From an uncultured Burkholderiales bacterium (GTDB lineage: Bacteria > Pseudomonadota > Gammaproteobacteria > Burkholderiales > Burkholderiaceae), in the NCBI GenBank assembly GCA_937891045.1, contig CALBEV010000084.1:1-38737 (forward strand): a stretch of DNA of 38,737 nucleotides, given 5' to 3'. The position numbers were made by a program, and so were the translations under genes. The notes under the pieces were generated by a model. That model saw only the letters and a list, made by a program, of their open reading frames with translations, searched no databases and was not told the origin of the DNA. Below are positions 36,973-38,737 of this stretch, one piece after another (position 1 is the first letter of the stretch; each line of letters starts with the position of its first letter).

Positions 36973-37490
36973 TTAAGTTGAGGCGTGTAATTTCGGTTTG
37001 ATCGAGACCCAAGCTTTGCGGCCCAACACACCAAAGATGCCCAACATGAAACCTGCCATCAGGGCAATGGCCAAAATCAAACTTCTGGAAGGAGCTACTT
37101 TGTGGGGCGATGAAAACATGGGGGCGGCCAAAAAAGTTTCACGTGTTTGAGGCTCGGTCAATGCAATCTAGGGTTGGCCGCCTCCATCAAATCGCAAGCC
37201 TTGAGTGTTCCGACAGAAAAGTAAGTTGGCAACTTCATTTTCTCTAGCAACACGGCAGGTGCTTCAACCGGGTTGTTGGCCACCGTGGCCATCTGAATGC
37301 TCATGGAGGCTTCATACTGCGGTGGCGTGATCAGGCCATAGCCCAAACCCAAGGCACCACATGCGAAGGTGCTGATGGCAATGCTGAGTTTGTTCTCGAT
37401 GAAAAATTGGATGATGTCCAGCAAACTGATTTCATCTTCAACGTGTTCCATGGTTTCTTCTGTCAATTTTGTCATGGCTATATTATTCAT
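36973..37490 (-). pseudogene. Wzz-like gene with internal deletion and frameshift
   Basis: Two pieces of a second Wzz-like protein lie in different frames. The N-terminal piece (37158-37490) starts MNNIAMTKLTEE and contains the N-terminal helix; it aligns with the intact paralogue at 36054 over about 85 residues (LLEKMKLPTYFSVGTLKACD against LNEKIKLPLYFSMGMLQACA) and stops at TGA 37158-37160. The C-terminal piece (36973-37161) in the next frame has the proline-rich stretch, the last helix and RKAWVSIKPKLHA. About 115 codons of the periplasmic domain are missing at the join. A short peptide could still be made. Confidence 0.8.
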
Positions 37491-37521
37491 CAAACTGTGA
37501 CAACTACAATTCGGGCAGGTT

Positions 37522-37558
37522 GGGGCGTTAGCTCAGTTGGTTAGAGCAGAGGACTCAT
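37522..37558 (+). pseudogene. orphan 5' half of a CAU-anticodon tRNA
   Basis: These 37 nt form the 5' acceptor strand (GGGGCGT), a full D arm and the 5' anticodon stem up to the anticodon CAT. From 37529 to 37555 they are identical to the tRNA at 37724-37750 (27 nt). After CAT the sequence AAGCGAGTGC departs from any tRNA. No matching 3' half is found within 150 nt; the acceptor strand would need ACGCCCC, which does not occur nearby. GTG at 37565-37567 could pair with CAT as a three-base P1, as in the Azoarcus intron. A -10-like TACAAT lies at 37505-37510. Confidence 0.75.
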
Positions 37559-37635
37559 AAGCGAGTGCAATTCTTTATTTTGTAAAAAATACTCAATAAA
37601 TTCAGCAGGTTACAGCGCTGCAATTTCAAATATTT

Positions 37636-37657
37636 GCTTCCACACCGCTTCCACACT
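37636..37657 (+). repeat. tandem 11-bp repeat in the spacer between tRNA pieces
   Basis: GCTTCCACAC occurs twice in direct tandem, 11 bp apart. It overlaps the start of a small hairpin (TGCTTAA / TTAAGCA at 37659-37675). The rest of 37559-37716 is A+T-rich with no coding or RNA feature that I recognise; in particular no group I P4-P7 core follows the orphan half. Confidence 0.5.
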
Positions 37658-37723
37658 TTGCTTAATTTTTAAGCAGCAATAATTGCTCAAAATCAGGCCA
37701 AGTACAATGTGATTTCGGGCCTA

Positions 37724-37750
37724 TAGCTCAGTTGGTTAGAGCAGAGGACT
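37724..37750 (+). repeat. 27-bp direct repeat of the orphan tRNA 5' half
   Basis: Identical to 37529-37555; it covers the D arm and the 5' anticodon stem. The two copies differ in the acceptor stem and in the three bases after the repeat (CAT in the orphan, intron sequence here). Confidence 0.9.
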
Positions 37751-38000
37751 TAAAGAGCAGGTGACCTAAAACAACAAAGTCATGGTCATTTGCCGTTGGG
37801 TTGCATGCTGGTAAGTTAACTCTGCTGGCATGTAGAACTACTCAAATTCGGGGAAGCCTCTGCTGTTCGCAGCGTGGTAATCCCGAGCCAAGCCCAGTAG
37901 CAGTATTGGGAAGGTGTAGAGACTGTACGGGTAGGTCGTAAAGACAAGAGACAGTCCAGACTACAAACCGGAAACGGGCAGCGAAAGCTGCAGTGGTAAG
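37751..38000 (+). ncRNA. group I self-splicing intron in the tRNA anticodon loop
   Basis: A 250-nt intron. The 5' exon ends in U and the intron ends in G, as group I splicing needs. Helices seen: P1 ACT (37748-37750) with GGT (37760-37762); P2 TGACC/GGTCA (37762, 37784); P3 CTAC/GTAG (37838, 37931); P4 TCGGG/CCCGA (37848, 37882); P5 GCC/GGT with CTGC/GCAG; P6 seven bp, 37893-37899 with 37904-37910; P7 ACTGT/ACAGT (37922, 37951); P8 GTC/GAC; P9 GCAGC-GAAA-GCTGC (37978-37991). CTCAAATTCGG and GAAGGTGTAGAGACT resemble the Azoarcus tRNA-Ile intron (subgroup IC3) from memory. It has no homing endonuclease gene. Confidence 0.92.
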
Positions 38001-38003
38001 CAT

Positions 38004-38044
38004 AATCCTTTGGTCCCTGGTTCGAGTCCAGGTGGGCCCACCAA
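38004..38044 (+). repeat. 41-bp direct repeat of the tRNA 3' half (copy 1)
   Basis: Identical to 38676-38716. It covers the 3' anticodon stem, variable loop, T arm, acceptor strand and CCA. Similarity resumes downstream in both copies with AAAAGCCACTGATTT, the first arm of the terminator, so the duplicated unit included the terminator. Confidence 0.93.
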
Positions 38045-38049
38045 AATGG

Positions 38050-38084
38050 AAAAGCCACTGATTTTTTAAGTCAGTGGCTTTTTT
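38050..38084. terminator. Rho-independent terminator after tRNA-Ile, probably bidirectional
   Basis: The arms AAAGCCACTGA (38051-38061) and TCAGTGGCTTT (38071-38081) form an 11-bp stem followed by T residues. The last base is also the end of the TGA stop of the leftward small gene, which would use the reverse strand of the same hairpin. Confidence 0.85.
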
Positions 38085-38413
38085 CATAGTGGAGAGTAAA
38101 TTTCTGCTCCTGAAACAGAAACCAGTGAATGCCACACTGTGCCGTTTGATAGCCCGGACTCTTCAAACATGCGATTGCAGAAGCCTAATGCGGACCCGGC
38201 TTCGAGTACCTCTGCGATGTCTTCGCCGACAGGTATGCTGACACCGGCAATGTTGTCTTTCTCAGAAAAGAAAACCTCAAAGTCCTCAGCGTTGCTCCAG
38301 GTAGCAGCGTCATGAAGAACTGACTCAATTTTTAAAAGTTCTTCTGCTGTCAAAGAAGAAGTTAGCTGAATGTTTAACTTGGCATAGGCAACAGTTGAAT
38401 TTACAGTGGTCAT
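38084..38413 (-). CDS. small acidic protein of unknown function
   Basis: A 109-residue protein I cannot place in a family. It starts MTTVNSTVAYAKLN, has a probable helix SLTAEELLKIESVLHDAATW, then VFFSEKDNIAGVSIPVGEDIAEVLEAGSALG, and ends AEIYSPL. It is acidic, with no signal peptide or membrane helix. AAGGAG seven bases before the ATG at 38413 makes a start there much more likely than the in-frame upstream one at 38455. It carries none of the LAGLIDADG, GIY-YIG or HNH motifs of intron homing endonucleases. It lies between the intron-bearing tRNA and the 3' remnant of a second intron, in A+T-rich DNA, and may have arrived with that rearrangement. Confidence 0.65.
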   Translation of the reverse strand: MTTVNSTVAYAKLNIQLTSSLTAEELLKIESVLHDAATWSNAEDFEVFFSEKDNIAGVSIPVGEDIAEVLEAGSALGFCNRMFEESGLSNGTVWHSLVSVSGAEIYSPL

Positions 38414-38488
38414 TTGAATCTCCTTTGTGTTGTGAATCAGATAGGAATCTTTCAATCCATGAGAAGTATTGTTTCAGAGCCAGGAAAA

Positions 38489-38517
38489 TATTTAAATGCA
38501 TAAAAAATTATTGACAA
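38489..38517 (-). promoter_or_regulatory. possible promoter of the small unknown gene
   Basis: On the minus strand TTGTCA (38517-38512) and TAAATA (38494-38489) are 17 bp apart, 75 bp before the start codon. The -35 match is good and the -10 match is modest. The whole 38414-38583 gap is A+T-rich and shows nothing else that I recognise. Confidence 0.35.
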
Positions 38518-38583
38518 TTACTTGTTAAGAAAAAATGTAAGAAATTACCATAAATTAATGCGCATATGGAGGAAAAATAACTT

Positions 38584-38675
38584 GAAGGTGTAGAGACTTG
38601 ACGGCACCCATCTAAGTCGAGCAATCGATATGATGAAGGCAAAGTCCAGGGAGTAGTGAAAGCTGCACAAACCGG
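38584..38675 (+). other. 3' remnant of a second, Azoarcus-like group I intron
   Basis: From GAAGGTGTAGAGACT onward this matches the J6/7-P7-P3-P8-P9 half of the Azoarcus tRNA-Ile intron as I remember it, including GACGGCACCC, GAAGGCA-AGTCCAGGGAGT and the end ACAAACCGG. Helices still present: P7 ACTT/AAGT (38596, 38642), P8 CATC/GATG (38609, 38632) with an inner TCGA/TCGA, and P9 GTAGT-GAAA-GCTGC (38653-38666). The partner of the P3 strand GGCACCC and all of P1-P6 are missing upstream, where only A+T-rich sequence occurs. It ends in G, followed by tRNA sequence AATCC. Confidence 0.85.
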
Positions 38676-38715
38676 AATCCTTTGGTCCCTGGTTCGAGTC
38701 CAGGTGGGCCCACCA
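38676..38715 (+). pseudogene. 3' half of a tRNA-Ile(CAU) gene without its 5' half
   Basis: Forty nucleotides identical to the last 40 of the tRNA at 37717-38043: 3' anticodon stem, T arm, acceptor strand TGGGCCC and CCA. The exon begins just after the anticodon position, whereas the intact gene's 3' exon begins with CAT. No 5' half fitting its acceptor strand precedes it within the window except the one already used by the intact gene. Downstream AAAAGCCACTGATTT begins the same terminator as after the intact gene; the window ends there. Confidence 0.85.
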
Positions 38716-38737
38716 ATAGTGAAAAAGCCACTGATTT

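Larger units (their letters stand above)
37717..38043 (+). tRNA. tRNA-Ile (anticodon CAU), interrupted by a group I intron
   Basis: The 5' exon is 37717-37750 and the 3' exon 38001-38043. Joined, they give a 77-nt cloverleaf with encoded CCA: acceptor GGGCCTA against TGGGCCC (one G-U pair), D arm GCTC/GAGC, anticodon stem GAGGA/TCCTT with loop CTCATAA, and T arm CCTGG-TTCGAGT-CCAGG. The anticodon CAU with this body is the minor isoleucine tRNA whose C34 is changed to lysidine by TilS; elongator tRNA-Met is the alternative. A -10-like TACAAT at 37703-37708 precedes it and a strong terminator follows. Without splicing the anticodon loop would be destroyed. Confidence 0.88.

Noticed and set aside
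37816..38135. Two minus-strand open frames across the intron and tRNA
   Set aside because: They translate tRNA and ribozyme sequence backwards, have no ribosome site, and cross the terminator. The RNA structures explain the sequence fully.
37559..38583. Trans-splicing of a split group I intron joining the orphan 5' half to the distant 3' half
   Set aside because: The sequence after the 5' half has no P3-P6 strands, and the 3' remnant lacks them too, so no complete ribozyme core can form from the two pieces. The acceptor strands also mismatch at three positions. I keep it only as something tRNA-seq could exclude.

Overview
The window looks like a chromosomal segment from a betaproteobacterium of the order Burkholderiales, most likely Comamonadaceae (Limnohabitans/Rhodoferax-like). 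Gene orders support this: the aa3 oxidase cluster ctaC-ctaD-ctaG-DUF2970-ctaE-SURF1-ctaA-ctaB-sco; lolB-ispE-tRNA-Gln-prs-rplY-pth; hrcA divergent from nadK-recN-rapZ; and proteins such as DUF1841, DUF2909 and DUF2970. This assignment comes from remembered gene order and protein families, not from a search.

Layout. 1-8032 holds housekeeping and small accessory genes: a MoxR ATPase/VWA pair, a di-haem cytochrome c, a PcaF-like thiolase, a TacA/TacT-type toxin-antitoxin pair, Fpr, a MaoC hydratase, TrmL, ComF and a BioC-like methyltransferase. 8208-17158 is a nearly complete cytochrome c oxidase and haem A assembly cluster. 17234-19317 carries rpoH and ftsY, with a CIRCE operator over the rpoH promoter. 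19382-23469 has two M16 proteases, rsmD, coaD and a ferredoxin. 23473-29566 is a leftward block of translation, envelope and precursor genes with tRNA-Gln(UUG). 29607-31486 is mutM-mutY. 31539-36027 holds rapZ, recN and nadK (leftward) and hrcA (rightward).

After about 36050 the character changes: lower G+C, a Wzz-like chain-length gene, a decayed tandem paralogue of it, and then a cluster of tRNA pieces. This last 1.2 kb is the most unusual part. A tRNA-Ile(CAU) gene (37717-38043) is split in its anticodon loop, after U33, by a 250-nt group I intron whose P1 and P3-P9 helices can be drawn directly from the sequence. About 0.6 kb downstream lies the 3' part of a second, Azoarcus-like group I intron with the 3' half of the same tRNA, but its exon junction falls three bases later, after the CAU anticodon. 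Upstream (37522-37558) is an orphan 5' tRNA half that ends exactly at CAU. A small unknown gene sits between the second and third pieces. I read this as a tRNA gene repeatedly invaded and rearranged by related group I introns inserted at two sites in one anticodon loop.

Together the genes describe an aerobic heterotroph: the oxidase cluster supplies the terminal respiratory complex and its copper and haem A assembly factors. Heat-shock control is linked within the window, since HrcA is encoded here and its predicted site overlies the rpoH promoter. I saw no CRISPR array, insertion sequence, integrase or prophage gene.
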